Assembly (NCBI RefSeq): GCF_013359815.1
Contig: NZ_JABMCF010000030.1
Span: 62,001-126,000, forward strand
Reading direction: 5' to 3'
DNA length: 64,000 nucleotides
From: Curtobacterium flaccumfaciens
GTDB lineage: Bacteria; Actinomycetota; Actinomycetes; Actinomycetales; Microbacteriaceae
Below are positions 56,138-64,000 of the stretch, one piece after another (position 1 is the stretch's first letter; every line of letters begins with the position of its first letter). The translations under genes were made by a program, and so were the position numbers. Under the pieces are notes generated by a model. That model was given only the letters and a program-made list of their open reading frames with translations. It had not been told where the DNA came from and did no database searches.

Positions 56138-57441
56138 ACGTCGTCGTCGTCGGTCTCGGCAAGATCGGGCTCCCGCTCGCCGTCCAGTACGCACGATCCG
56201 GTGCACACGTCACGGGCCTCGACGTCGCGAGCGGGGTTGTCGACGCCGTGAACGCTGCGACCGAGCCGTTCCCCGGCGAGCACGGGCTCGCCGACGGCCT
56301 GCGTGAGGTCGTCCCCGCGGGGCTGCTCCGCGCGACCACGGACGCGGCGGCAGCGATCCCCGGCGCCGACGTCGTCGTGGTCGTCGTGCCGCTCTTCGTC
56401 GATGCCGACGGCATCCCCGACTTCGGCTGGATGGACGCCGCCACCGACACGATCGGCGACCACCTGCGACCCGGCACCCTGGTCGCGTACGAGACGACGC
56501 TGCCGGTCGGGACGACCCGTGGCCGCTGGGCACCCCGGCTCGAGGCCCGCTCCGGACTCGTCGAGGGGCAGGACTTCCACGTGGTGTTCTCGCCGGAGCG
56601 GGTCCTGACCGGCCGCGTGTTCGCCGACCTCCGGCGCTACCCGAAGCTCGTCGGTGGTCTCTCCGACCAGGGCTCGGCGCGCGGCCGGGCCTTCTACGAA
56701 GCGGTGCTGCAGTTCGACGAGCGCGACGACCTCGGTCGGCCGAACGGCGTCTGGGACCTCCGCACCGCCGAGGCCGCCGAGCTCGCGAAGCTCGCCGAGA
56801 CCACCTACCGCGACGTCAACATCGCGCTGGCGAACGAGTTCGCCCGGTTCGCCGAACGGCAGTCCATCGACATCGCCGCGGTCATCGACGCCTGCAACTC
56901 GCAGCCGTACAGCCACATCCACCGCCCCGGGATCGCGGTCGGCGGTCACTGCATCCCGGTGTACCCGCGGCTGTACCTCTGGAACGACCCGGAGGCCACG
57001 GTCGTCCGTGCCGCTCGTGCCAGGAACGCCGCGATGCCGGCCCACGCGGTCGACCTCCTCGAGCGCCTGCACGGCGACCTGCGGGGCCAGCGCGTCGTCG
57101 TCCTCGGCGCGGCGTACCGCGGCGGGGTGAAGGAGACCGCCTTCTCCGGAGTGTTCGGCACGGTCGACGCACTCCGGGCGCACGGCGCGCTCGTGACGGT
57201 CTCCGACCCGCTCTACTCCGACGACGAACTCCGCCGTCTCGGCTTCGAGCCACACACCGACGGCGACCCGGTCGACGCCGCGGTCGTGCAGGCCGACCAC
57301 GCCGAGTACGCGACGTGGGACGAGTCCCGGCTCCCCGGCGTCCGCACGGTCGTCGACGGCCGACGGGTCCTCGACGTCGAACGGTGGGCGTCCACCACGG
57401 TGACCGCGATCGGTGCTCCGCCCGTGGTCCCCGTGGCCTGA
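56134..57441 (+). CDS. Nucleotide-sugar 6-dehydrogenase (WbpA/UDP-GlcNAc dehydrogenase-like)
   Basis: A 435-residue UDP-sugar dehydrogenase that would oxidise UDP-GlcNAc to UDP-GlcNAcA. Rossmann motif VVVGLGKIGLPLAVQYA at the N-terminus, catalytic Cys in AVGGHCIPVYP, catalytic Lys region ELAKLAETTYRDVNIALANEFA, and C-terminal VLGAAYRGGVKETAFS. ATG overlaps the preceding stop. The enzyme order here (D-E-B-A) is complete for UDP-2,3-diacetamido-2,3-dideoxy-glucuronate synthesis. Confidence 0.92.
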   Translation: MNVVVVGLGKIGLPLAVQYARSGAHVTGLDVASGVVDAVNAATEPFPGEHGLADGLREVVPAGLLRATTDAAAAIPGADVVVVVVPLFVDADGIPDFGWMDAATDTIGDHLRPGTLVAYETTLPVGTTRGRWAPRLEARSGLVEGQDFHVVFSPERVLTGRVFADLRRYPKLVGGLSDQGSARGRAFYEAVLQFDERDDLGRPNGVWDLRTAEAAELAKLAETTYRDVNIALANEFARFAERQSIDIAAVIDACNSQPYSHIHRPGIAVGGHCIPVYPRLYLWNDPEATVVRAARARNAAMPAHAVDLLERLHGDLRGQRVVVLGAAYRGGVKETAFSGVFGTVDALRAHGALVTVSDPLYSDDELRRLGFEPHTDGDPVDAAVVQADHAEYATWDESRLPGVRTVVDGRRVLDVERWASTTVTAIGAPPVVPVA

Positions 57442-57445
57442 CACC

Positions 57446-58738
57446 GTGCGGTCCTCGCCCCGTCGGCGCCTCCCGGCGATCGCGACGATCCTCGTGGGCA
57501 CGGTCCTCGGACAGGGCCTGGTCGTGGCGATCTCACCGCTGCTGACCCGGCTCTACACCCCGGCGGACTTCGGCACGCTCGCGGTCGTCACGGCGGTCGC
57601 GAGCATCCTCGGAGCCGGAGCGACGCTCGGTACCGACCGCGCGCTGGTCGTCGCACACGACCGGGCGACGACCGACGCGCTGGTCACACTCGGTCTGCTC
57701 TCGACGCTGGTCGTCGGTGCAGGCACCGCCTGGGCTGCCTGGGTCCTCCGCGGTGACGCGGCACGGTGGTTCACCGCGCCGGCGCTCGAGGACCTGTGGT
57801 GGACCGTGCCCGTGACGGTCGTCGCGGTGGGGGCGCAACGGATCGCCTCGGCCGTGCTCGCGCGACGGCAGCAGCACCGGTCCATCGCCGTGCGCAACGC
57901 CTGCCAGGGCATCGGCCAGTCCGTCTGGAACCTGGCGATGGCCGCGGCCGGTCCGGTCGGGCTGGTGGGTGGCCTGGCGGTCGGCCGGATCGCGGCCGTG
58001 CTCGGGATGGTCCGGTTCCGGCGGGGCGACGGCGAGCGGATCACCCCTCGGGCGCTCTCGTCCGCCGCCCGTCACCACCGGCGGTTCCTCGTCATCACGC
58101 CGTGGTCCTCGATGCTGAACGTCGTCGGCCAGCAGGCTCCGGGTCTGCTCATCGCGGCGCTGCACGGCAGCGTCGCCGCGGGCTTCGTCGCCCTCACGAT
58201 GCGGGTGCTCGGTGCGCCCGTCGGCATGGTCGCCGACGCGACCGCGCAGTACGCCGCCGGGGCGTTCGGACTCCGCATCCGCTCGGCCGATCCGGTCCGC
58301 GGGCTGCTGGTCCGCCTCGTCGTGCGGTTGGCGCTCGCCGGGGCGGTGGCCGCGGTGGTGGTCGTGCTCCTCGGCCCGGCGGTGTTCTCGACGGTGTTCG
58401 GCCCGGAGTGGGCCGTCTCGGGGACGTACGCACAGGTGCTCGTCCCGGCCTTCGCGATCCAGGTCGCGGTGTCGCCGGTCACGCAGGTGCTGTCGATGCT
58501 GCAGCGGCAGGGAGCACAACTGGCCTGGGATGGAGCACGGCTCGCGCTGTCCGCGTCGGCAGTGCTCGTGCCGTCGCTGCTCGGTGCGCCGATGCCCGTC
58601 GTGCTCCTGTCGCTCGCCTCGGCGATGGCGATCTCGTACGCGGCAGTGCTCCTCATGGTCCTCCGGGCCGCCCGGATCCACGACCGTGGCGCAAGCGGTC
58701 GACGGGCTACCAGACGACGACGAGAATATGACATGTAG
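57446..58738 (+). CDS. Oligosaccharide flippase (Wzx, polysaccharide-transporter family)
   Basis: A 430-residue, about 12-helix membrane protein. It starts at GTG 57446, 4 bases after the dehydrogenase stop. Typical Wzx features are LTRLYTPADFGTLAVVTAVASIL near the N-terminus and the Pro-rich PWSSMLNVVGQQAPGLLIAAL mid-segment. Predicted to flip lipid-linked repeat units across the membrane for the WbpABDE-dependent polysaccharide. It ends in a Lys/Arg-rich tail. Confidence 0.85.
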   Translation: MRSSPRRRLPAIATILVGTVLGQGLVVAISPLLTRLYTPADFGTLAVVTAVASILGAGATLGTDRALVVAHDRATTDALVTLGLLSTLVVGAGTAWAAWVLRGDAARWFTAPALEDLWWTVPVTVVAVGAQRIASAVLARRQQHRSIAVRNACQGIGQSVWNLAMAAAGPVGLVGGLAVGRIAAVLGMVRFRRGDGERITPRALSSAARHHRRFLVITPWSSMLNVVGQQAPGLLIAALHGSVAAGFVALTMRVLGAPVGMVADATAQYAAGAFGLRIRSADPVRGLLVRLVVRLALAGAVAAVVVVLLGPAVFSTVFGPEWAVSGTYAQVLVPAFAIQVAVSPVTQVLSMLQRQGAQLAWDGARLALSASAVLVPSLLGAPMPVVLLSLASAMAISYAAVLLMVLRAARIHDRGASGRRATRRRREYDM

Positions 58739-58767
58739 ATAACTCGCGTCGTGGGTGAACGGGCCCA

Positions 58768-58773
58768 TAGTTT
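58768..58773 (+). promoter_or_regulatory. -10 box of a leaderless promoter for the glycosyltransferase
   Basis: TAGTTT, 6 bases, then the ATG at 58780, in an AT-rich 42-base gap. It would let this gene be transcribed separately from the flippase. Confidence 0.5.
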
Positions 58774-58779
58774 CGGTGC

Positions 58780-59958
58780 ATGGCTTCTCGACCGCGTCCG
58801 TTCGACATCGTCCACGTCTCGAGTGCGCACCCATGGACCGACAACCGAGTGCACCTCCGTGCTGCGGCGAGCGCAGCGCGTGCCGGGTACCGCACGGCGT
58901 TGGTCGCCGTCGCTGCCGCAGGCGTCGGTGCCGATCCGGACTGGCACCTGCCCGATCCCGAGACGGGGGTGTACGTCCGACGTATCCCGGCTCGGCGTCG
59001 CGGGCGACGGGTGCTGGTGTCCTCGGTCCAGGTCATCGGGGCGGCACTGTCGTCCCGGGCGCCGATCGTGCACCTGCACGACCCCGAACTGTTGTGGGCG
59101 CTCCCGCTCCTGCGCGTGCTGCACCGGACGGTGGTGTACGACGCCCACGAAGACCTGCCGGAGCAGGTGCGGGGCAAGGAGTACCTCGGCCCCGTCGCCC
59201 GCCGTGGCAGCACGGTTGCGGCGCACGCGGCAGTGGCCCTCGCACGCCGGTCACGCACCGTGGTGGCCGCGACGCCGACCATCGCGCGCCGCTTCCGCGC
59301 CGACCGGACCGTCCTGGTCCGGAACGTCCCACGGCTCCGTGCCCAGGACACCGACGCCCCGCCGGCCGCTGCTCGTGGTCAGGTGGCCGTCTACCTCGGG
59401 TCGATGAGCCGCGACCGGGGGATCGACGTCCTGACCGGCGTCGCGGCCTCACCCGGGCTCCCGGACGGCTGGCGTGTGGTCACCGCCGGTCCGATCGACT
59501 CGGCGGTCGACCGCGGTGCGTTCGACGCACTGGTCGACACCGGGCGCATCGACCACCGGGGCGTCCTGGCACCGCACGCGGCCCGCGACCTGTTGGTGAC
59601 GGCTCGCGTCGGGCTCCTCCCACTCCTGCCGACGCCGGCCTACGCGGCGTCGATCCCCACGAAGCTCTTCGAGTACCTGGCGGCCGGACTGGCGGTCGTC
59701 GCCACCGACGTCCCGCTCTGGCGGGAGCTGCTCGACGGCGCCGACTGCGCGACGTGGGTGCCACCGGGCGACCCGGAAGCCGTCGTGGCCGCACTCCGCC
59801 GGTACGACGGCGATCCTGACCTGCTGCGACGGCACGCCGAAGCCGGCCGCGCCCTGGTGCTCGAACGCTTCCGGTGGGACCACGAAGAGCACGTCCTGCT
59901 CGACCTGTACCGCTCGCTGTCCGGCGCCTCGCCGATGCCGGAAGCCGTCGGGCGGTGA
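58780..59958 (+). CDS. Glycosyltransferase family 4-like
   Basis: A 392-residue GT-B fold transferase. It has VHLHDPELLWALPLL, VVYDAHEDLPEQVRGKEYL and the C-terminal donor motif IPTKLFEYLAAGLAVVATDVP with EX7E-like acidic spacing. The same segments occur in the minus-strand transferase at the window end, so the two are paralogs. It is followed with GTGA overlap by a beta-helix protein. Its sugar and acceptor are unknown. Confidence 0.88.
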   Translation: MASRPRPFDIVHVSSAHPWTDNRVHLRAAASAARAGYRTALVAVAAAGVGADPDWHLPDPETGVYVRRIPARRRGRRVLVSSVQVIGAALSSRAPIVHLHDPELLWALPLLRVLHRTVVYDAHEDLPEQVRGKEYLGPVARRGSTVAAHAAVALARRSRTVVAATPTIARRFRADRTVLVRNVPRLRAQDTDAPPAAARGQVAVYLGSMSRDRGIDVLTGVAASPGLPDGWRVVTAGPIDSAVDRGAFDALVDTGRIDHRGVLAPHAARDLLVTARVGLLPLLPTPAYAASIPTKLFEYLAAGLAVVATDVPLWRELLDGADCATWVPPGDPEAVVAALRRYDGDPDLLRRHAEAGRALVLERFRWDHEEHVLLDLYRSLSGASPMPEAVGR

Positions 59959-61364
59959 CGCCGCTCCGGACACCCCGGTCGGTCGTGAGCCGACGGGGTG
60001 CGCTGTTCGGCGCGGCCGGAGCGATCCCCGCAGCGCTGCTCGACACCGGGACCCGGGCGGCCGCCGCGTCCGGCCGCTCGAGTCCCGCTCCAGCTGACAC
60101 GGCACAGACGGTGACCGACACCGGGGTCGCCCGCTTGCAGGACGCCGTCGCGGCCACCGACGCGGGTGCCGTGCTCGTCGTGACCCGGCACTGGGTGCTG
60201 TCCGAACCGCTGCGCATCGACCGCGCGGTGACGATCCGGTTCGTCGGCGGATCGCTCTCCACCACGCTCGACATCGACATGGTCGTCGTCGCCGCGTCGG
60301 ACGTCATCATCATCGACGCGGTCCTCCGGGGTTCCGGGTCGGACCACTCCGGGCTCGGTCGGGGTGTCCACGTCGTCGGTACCGTCACCCGGCCGTTCCG
60401 CGACGTCCGGATCCTCGGCGCCGACATCCGCGACTTCTCCCACGACGGTGTCCTGCTCGACCACTGCGCGGCGTTCACCGTCGCGGACTGCGTCATCGCC
60501 GACATCGGCTACGCCGGGGTGCTCATGTTCTCGTGCACCGACGGCACGGTGCGCGGCAACCGCATCGCCCGGGTGACCCAGCCTGCGCCGTACGTGAACT
60601 CGTACGGCATCGAGGCCGTCCGCGCGACCACCACCGGACTCCTCGGCGCACCACGTTCGGCCCGGATCGTCATCGCGGACAACCACGTCTCCGACGTCCC
60701 CGCGTGGGAAGGCATCGACACCCACGGCGGGCAGTCCATCGCGATCCTCCGCAACCTCGTCGAGAACTGCCGGGTGGGGATCGCCATCGTCCCCTCGAAG
60801 GACGAGTCGGACGCCGGCGCCACGAAGTACGCGCCCCTCGACTGCTCGGTCATCGACAACGTCGTCCGCCGCACGACGTCCGGCCCCGGGTCCGGCATCG
60901 TCATCCGCGGCGCGGGCGAGACCGTCGGTGACCCCGCCGAACGGGCGAACGGCATCGTCCTCCGCAACACCGTGACGGGGTACGGGGACGGCGACCGCGA
61001 CGGGGCCGTGCTCGTCTACCTGACGCGGCACCTGATCGTCGCGCACAACCACTGCCCGGGTGGAGTCCGTCGCGGGCTCTCCCTGTACCACTCGAACGAC
61101 GGCATCACCCTCGTCGGCAACCGGATCGCGGGGCTGCGGCGCCAGGGTACGGCGACGTCGGTCGCGATCGACGTCCGCGCCACCGAGAACCGCGGGCACC
61201 TGGTGGGCAACCGGTACGAGGGCAGCGTCGAGAGCGGTGCCGTCTACGGGGTGCTGTGCCGCCAGACGGCCAACGACCTGGTGCTCGTGGACAACGACTG
61301 GGCCGCTGCGACGACGGCGGTCGTGGCCGGTGCCGGCGCGGTGCTCCGGGTCCGAGAGCGCTGA
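59955..61364 (+). CDS. Right-handed beta-helix protein with Tat signal
   Basis: A 469-residue predicted secreted protein. N-terminal SRRGALFGAAGAIPAALL is a twin-arginine-like signal with a probable cleavage after AAA. The rest is a parallel beta-helix: repeated IADNHVSDV, AILRNLVENCRVGIAIV, IDNVVRRTTSG, LRNTVTGYGDGD units, as in NosD/pectate-lyase-like folds. It may be a polysaccharide lyase, epimerase or binding protein acting on the exported glycan. GTG start overlaps the glycosyltransferase stop. Its end overlaps the convergent polymerase gene by 121 bases. Confidence 0.85.
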   Translation: MTPLRTPRSVVSRRGALFGAAGAIPAALLDTGTRAAAASGRSSPAPADTAQTVTDTGVARLQDAVAATDAGAVLVVTRHWVLSEPLRIDRAVTIRFVGGSLSTTLDIDMVVVAASDVIIIDAVLRGSGSDHSGLGRGVHVVGTVTRPFRDVRILGADIRDFSHDGVLLDHCAAFTVADCVIADIGYAGVLMFSCTDGTVRGNRIARVTQPAPYVNSYGIEAVRATTTGLLGAPRSARIVIADNHVSDVPAWEGIDTHGGQSIAILRNLVENCRVGIAIVPSKDESDAGATKYAPLDCSVIDNVVRRTTSGPGSGIVIRGAGETVGDPAERANGIVLRNTVTGYGDGDRDGAVLVYLTRHLIVAHNHCPGGVRRGLSLYHSNDGITLVGNRIAGLRRQGTATSVAIDVRATENRGHLVGNRYEGSVESGAVYGVLCRQTANDLVLVDNDWAAATTAVVAGAGAVLRVRER

Positions 61365-62935
61365 GCTGCCCGACGGCCGGGCACCTTCCGCCGGCCGGTC
61401 CGGCCAGCGGTCCGCGCACGTGCTGCAGCATCGCGGCGCCCAGCACCCTGCACCGGCGCCGCTGCCTGCGTCAGCGCGGGTGCGGGTGCTCCGCCCACGA
61501 GTGCCGAGCGGCGGCCGCTCCGGGATCGTGCTCGCAGCCGATCGTCGCCCGGAGCGGTGGGCCGCCGTCTGGGCGAGGCCCGCTCCCAGCCGCTGCGCGG
61601 GGCGATCAGCAGGATCAGCGTCCCCATCAGCAGCCCGTGCGAGAGCATCGCCGTGAAGATGGACGTGTTGGACAGCATGATGCTCGGCATCACCACGGCC
61701 ATCGCCGCGACCCGCATCGGGAGCCCCCGGCTCGCGCCGTCGAGGAACCGCAGCCAGACGAACAGCGCAGCCGCCGCGACGAAGATCCCGATCCACCCCA
61801 GGTTCGCGAACCCGTCGGCGAACAGGTTGGCGTTCGCGTAGCCCACCGACCCGGGCACCAGGTAGTCGGAGATCCGTTTCGGCGGCGGCAGATCGTACGG
61901 GTACTCGATCCAGGGGCTGAGGAACGAGTACCCGTACCGGGCGACGGGGTTGTCGGAAAAGTAGTCGACGTACACCGAGGACAGCAGCCCCGGCGTCAGC
62001 ATGAAGCGGCGGGTGAACACCGACGTCCAGGTGATGCCGCCCTGCACCTCGTCGGCGACCGCGGAGACGATCATGATCGCGAGGGGCGCACCGAGGAAGG
62101 CGAGCGAACGCGCCGGCTTCGCGCCCCGGAACAGCACCGCCATCCCGAGGACGGCGATGAACGAGAACAGGACCGCCTTGAACCCGGTGCTCGAGTACAG
62201 CAGGAACTGCCCGGCCAGGGCGAGGACCACCAGGGACGGGCGGCGACGGAAGATGCCGCGCGCGAGGACCAGCGGGTTGATCACGTACGCCTGACCGGTC
62301 AACAGGTACCCGAGGGCACCGCCGGTCCCGACGTCGGCCGAGTAGTCGGCACGCACCTCGTAGATGTCGTCGAGTGCCAGGAACCGGATGTGGATGCCGA
62401 CCGTCGCCGCCATCAGGCCGTACGTGACGAGGGAGTAGAGGCCGCACACCAGCCAGGTGAGCGTGCCACGGTCGATCCGCCGCGCGCCGATGACCAGCAC
62501 GTCGTCCGCCGCCTCGACCCGGGCTGCCGGAGCAGTCGCGCCGCTCGGCGTGGCCAGGCTGACCAGTGCGAACGCCGTCCCGACCGCGGCACTCAGCGCG
62601 ATCGCCGTGGCGGTGGACACGTACCCGGTCGAGATGCTCATGATCATCGTCGGGCTGACGCACACCACGAAGATCGTCCAGAGCACGACGTGCGACGGCC
62701 GGACGAGCACCCGGGGGAGCGTCAGCGCCACCCCGGTCGTCAGCACGATGACGACGAGCAGCGCCTGCCAGGGCGCGGGGACGTAGCCGTACCCCAGGTA
62801 CGAGAAGATCGGTGCGACGAGGTTCGCCGAGATCCAGTTCATCGTGAGGCCGAGGAGCGCGACCGCGACGAACACGCCCGTCACCCGTCCGACCGGACGT
62901 GCGAGCTCGGCCCGGTCGATCGTCGCCCGCGTCAC
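61244..62935 (-). CDS. Polysaccharide polymerase (Wzy/O-antigen polymerase-like)
   Basis: A 563-residue membrane protein with about 11-12 helices. It has the periplasmic loop typical of Wzy/RfaL-like polymerases (between VFTRRFMLTPG and YFSDNPVARYGYSFLSPW). The final 115-120 residues after LILLIAPRSGWERASP are Arg/Ala/Pro-rich, without helices, and their codons run antisense over the end of the beta-helix gene; this tail looks like an accidental read-through extension. GTG start overlaps the glycosyltransferase stop (GTGA). Confidence 0.82.
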   Translation of the reverse strand: MTRATIDRAELARPVGRVTGVFVAVALLGLTMNWISANLVAPIFSYLGYGYVPAPWQALLVVIVLTTGVALTLPRVLVRPSHVVLWTIFVVCVSPTMIMSISTGYVSTATAIALSAAVGTAFALVSLATPSGATAPAARVEAADDVLVIGARRIDRGTLTWLVCGLYSLVTYGLMAATVGIHIRFLALDDIYEVRADYSADVGTGGALGYLLTGQAYVINPLVLARGIFRRRPSLVVLALAGQFLLYSSTGFKAVLFSFIAVLGMAVLFRGAKPARSLAFLGAPLAIMIVSAVADEVQGGITWTSVFTRRFMLTPGLLSSVYVDYFSDNPVARYGYSFLSPWIEYPYDLPPPKRISDYLVPGSVGYANANLFADGFANLGWIGIFVAAAALFVWLRFLDGASRGLPMRVAAMAVVMPSIMLSNTSIFTAMLSHGLLMGTLILLIAPRSGWERASPRRRPTAPGDDRLRARSRSGRRSALVGGAPAPALTQAAAPVQGAGRRDAAARARTAGRTGRRKVPGRRAAQRSRTRSTAPAPATTAVVAAAQSLSTSTRSLAVWRHSTP

Positions 62936-64000
62936 CGGGTGGCCGTCGGCGTCGATCGTGCTGCGCGGACGCCGGGCAGGAGTTCGTCGTACATCTCGAC
63001 CAGCCGCTCGGCCTCCGGTGCCCAGGTGAACCGCGCGGCCGCCCGTCGGGCCTCGGCGCCGTGCCGCTCGAGGAGCGCGGGGTCGTCCGCGTACCGGCGG
63101 ATCGCCTCGGCGATGGCCGTGGGGTCGTCAGCGGGGACGAAGGTCACGCACTCGACCCCGCGCAACAGGTGCCGCCACAGGGGGATGTCGGTGGCGATGA
63201 CGGCGAGTCCGGCCGCGAGGTACTCGAACAGCTTCGTCGGGAAGATCTGGTCGGTGACGGGCGTCCGACGGAAGGGGACCACGCCGATCCGGGAGCGGAG
63301 GAGCAGGTCGCGCGCCTCCATGGGACCGACGACGCCGCCGTGCAGAGCACGGCCGGTGGCCTCGGCGGCACGCAACCGCTCCGTCGACGTCGCCCGGTCG
63401 ATCGAGCCGACCATCTCGACCCGCCATCCCGCCGGGAACGACGGTTCCTCGACGACGGACGCGAGCACGTCGATGCCACGGTCGTGACTCAGGACGCCGA
63501 CGTGCGCGACCAGGGTGGGCCGCGCCTCCAGGCCGACCTGGGCGTCGTCTTCCGGACGCGCGAAGGGGAAGTTGTGGATCGCGATCCTGCGCGGTGCCGG
63601 GAACCGGCGTCCGGTCCACTCGGTCGCGGTGACCACCCGGTTCGCCGTCCCGGCCACGCGGAGCAGCCCGTGCGAGAGCCACGCGAACACGGCACGCTGC
63701 CGGTGGGTCAGGTAGTCCTTGCCCCAGACCTGGTCGGGCAGGTCCTCGTGCGCGTCGTAGACGACGGTGCGGCCGGCCAACCGGAGCACCGGGATGGTCC
63801 AGATGAGCTCGGGATCGTGCAGGTGCACCACCCGGGCATGTGACCGCAGGGCGAGGGTGAGCGCCTGCGTCGTCGACACGACCATGCGCCGGACACGCGC
63901 ACGCCGTGGGATCCGCACCACCTCGACGGCCGTGGGTGGGGCGCCGAGGTCGGACTCGACCGCGATGAGGCGGACGCGGTAACCGGCGTCGGCGGCTGCC
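62932..64000 (-). CDS. Glycosyltransferase family 4-like, 5' end outside the window
   Basis: A second GT-B transferase, closely related to the one at 58780: VVHLHDPELIWTIPVLRL, VVYDAHEDLPDQVWGKDYL, and PTKLFEYLAAGLAVIATDIPLW. The frame is open through the window end, and the upstream residues (AADAGYRVRLIAVESDLGAPP) match the expected N-terminal region, so the gene is cut by the window. Its stop overlaps the polymerase GTG, so the two form a leftward operon. Confidence 0.88.
   Translation of the reverse strand, partial: AAADAGYRVRLIAVESDLGAPPTAVEVVRIPRRARVRRMVVSTTQALTLALRSHARVVHLHDPELIWTIPVLRLAGRTVVYDAHEDLPDQVWGKDYLTHRQRAVFAWLSHGLLRVAGTANRVVTATEWTGRRFPAPRRIAIHNFPFARPEDDAQVGLEARPTLVAHVGVLSHDRGIDVLASVVEEPSFPAGWRVEMVGSIDRATSTERLRAAEATGRALHGGVVGPMEARDLLLRSRIGVVPFRRTPVTDQIFPTKLFEYLAAGLAVIATDIPLWRHLLRGVECVTFVPADDPTAIAEAIRRYADDPALLERHGAEARRAAARFTWAPEAERLVEMYDELLPGVRAARSTPTATR

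Noticed and set aside
59640..62663. 1007-codon minus-strand frame in the polysaccharide cluster
   Set aside because: Antisense shadow of the glycosyltransferase and beta-helix genes and another frame of the polymerase gene; GC-rich Arg/His/Asp composition.

Overview
This is a high-GC (roughly 70%) bacterial chromosome segment from an actinobacterium, most probably family Microbacteriaceae, with Curtobacterium the best guess. That guess rests on the C50 carotenoid cluster, many GTG/TTG starts, frequent 4-base ATGA/GTGA gene overlaps, -10 boxes placed 6-7 nt before start codons (leaderless mRNAs), an actinobacterial DUF3151 protein and DUF6177-like protein, and abundant plant-sugar uptake systems. 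No insertion sequence, prophage, rRNA or CRISPR array is visible. All assignments come from reading the sequence; no database search was run.

Layout. 1-10.7 kb: mixed housekeeping genes: zinc alcohol dehydrogenase, glycerate kinase, sarcosine-oxidase-like flavoenzyme, tRNA-Gly(CCC), a two-gene cassette of unknown function, a CopD-CtaG fusion, a GNAT acetyltransferase, dCTP deaminase, and an HTH-nucleotidyltransferase/HEPN pair that looks like a toxin-antitoxin module. 10.9-16.8 kb: a ChvE/GguA/GguB-type monosaccharide ABC transporter and a LacI regulator; matching 16-bp palindromes lie just downstream of both promoters. Between them is an 800-bp gene-free stretch with a nested tandem repeat. 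16.9-24 kb: CorA, then idi divergent from crtE-crtB-crtI-crtYe-crtYf-crtEb, a complete C50 carotenoid operon whose genes overlap by 1-4 bases. 24-31 kb: oxidoreductase, MBL hydrolase, two membrane proteins (YihY, DedA-like), SDR, ABC-F ATPase, DUF3151.

31.4-37.8 kb: a leftward operon of a Tat-type lipoprotein solute-binding protein, two permeases and a GH2 beta-galactosidase. 38-42.8 kb: acidic small protein plus baeRF/Rv2629-like protein, formate/nitrite-type channel, an MFS exporter divergent from a GntR regulator with a perfect 9-bp inverted-repeat operator, and a 49-residue protein. 43-52 kb: LacI regulator, a Dpp/Opp-type transporter (lipoprotein, two permeases, fused double ATPase), alpha/beta hydrolase and GH1 beta-glucosidase, reading as a beta-glucoside uptake and hydrolysis operon. 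52-53.3 kb: ankyrin protein. 53.4-64 kb: surface-polysaccharide cluster with WbpD/E/B/A-like enzymes (a predicted UDP-2,3-diacetamido-uronic acid pathway), a flippase, two related glycosyltransferases, a Tat-exported beta-helix protein and a Wzy-like polymerase; it continues past the window end.

The most unusual things are not genes: a 10-copy dispersed palindrome family sharing GGAGGC/GCCTCC arms (three copies lie inside or across coding regions), the nested 55+19-bp repeat array at 15.3-15.7 kb, a 62-bp start-junction duplication that creates a 21-codon reading frame, and a GH1 gene with no ATG/GTG/TTG start for its conserved N-terminus.
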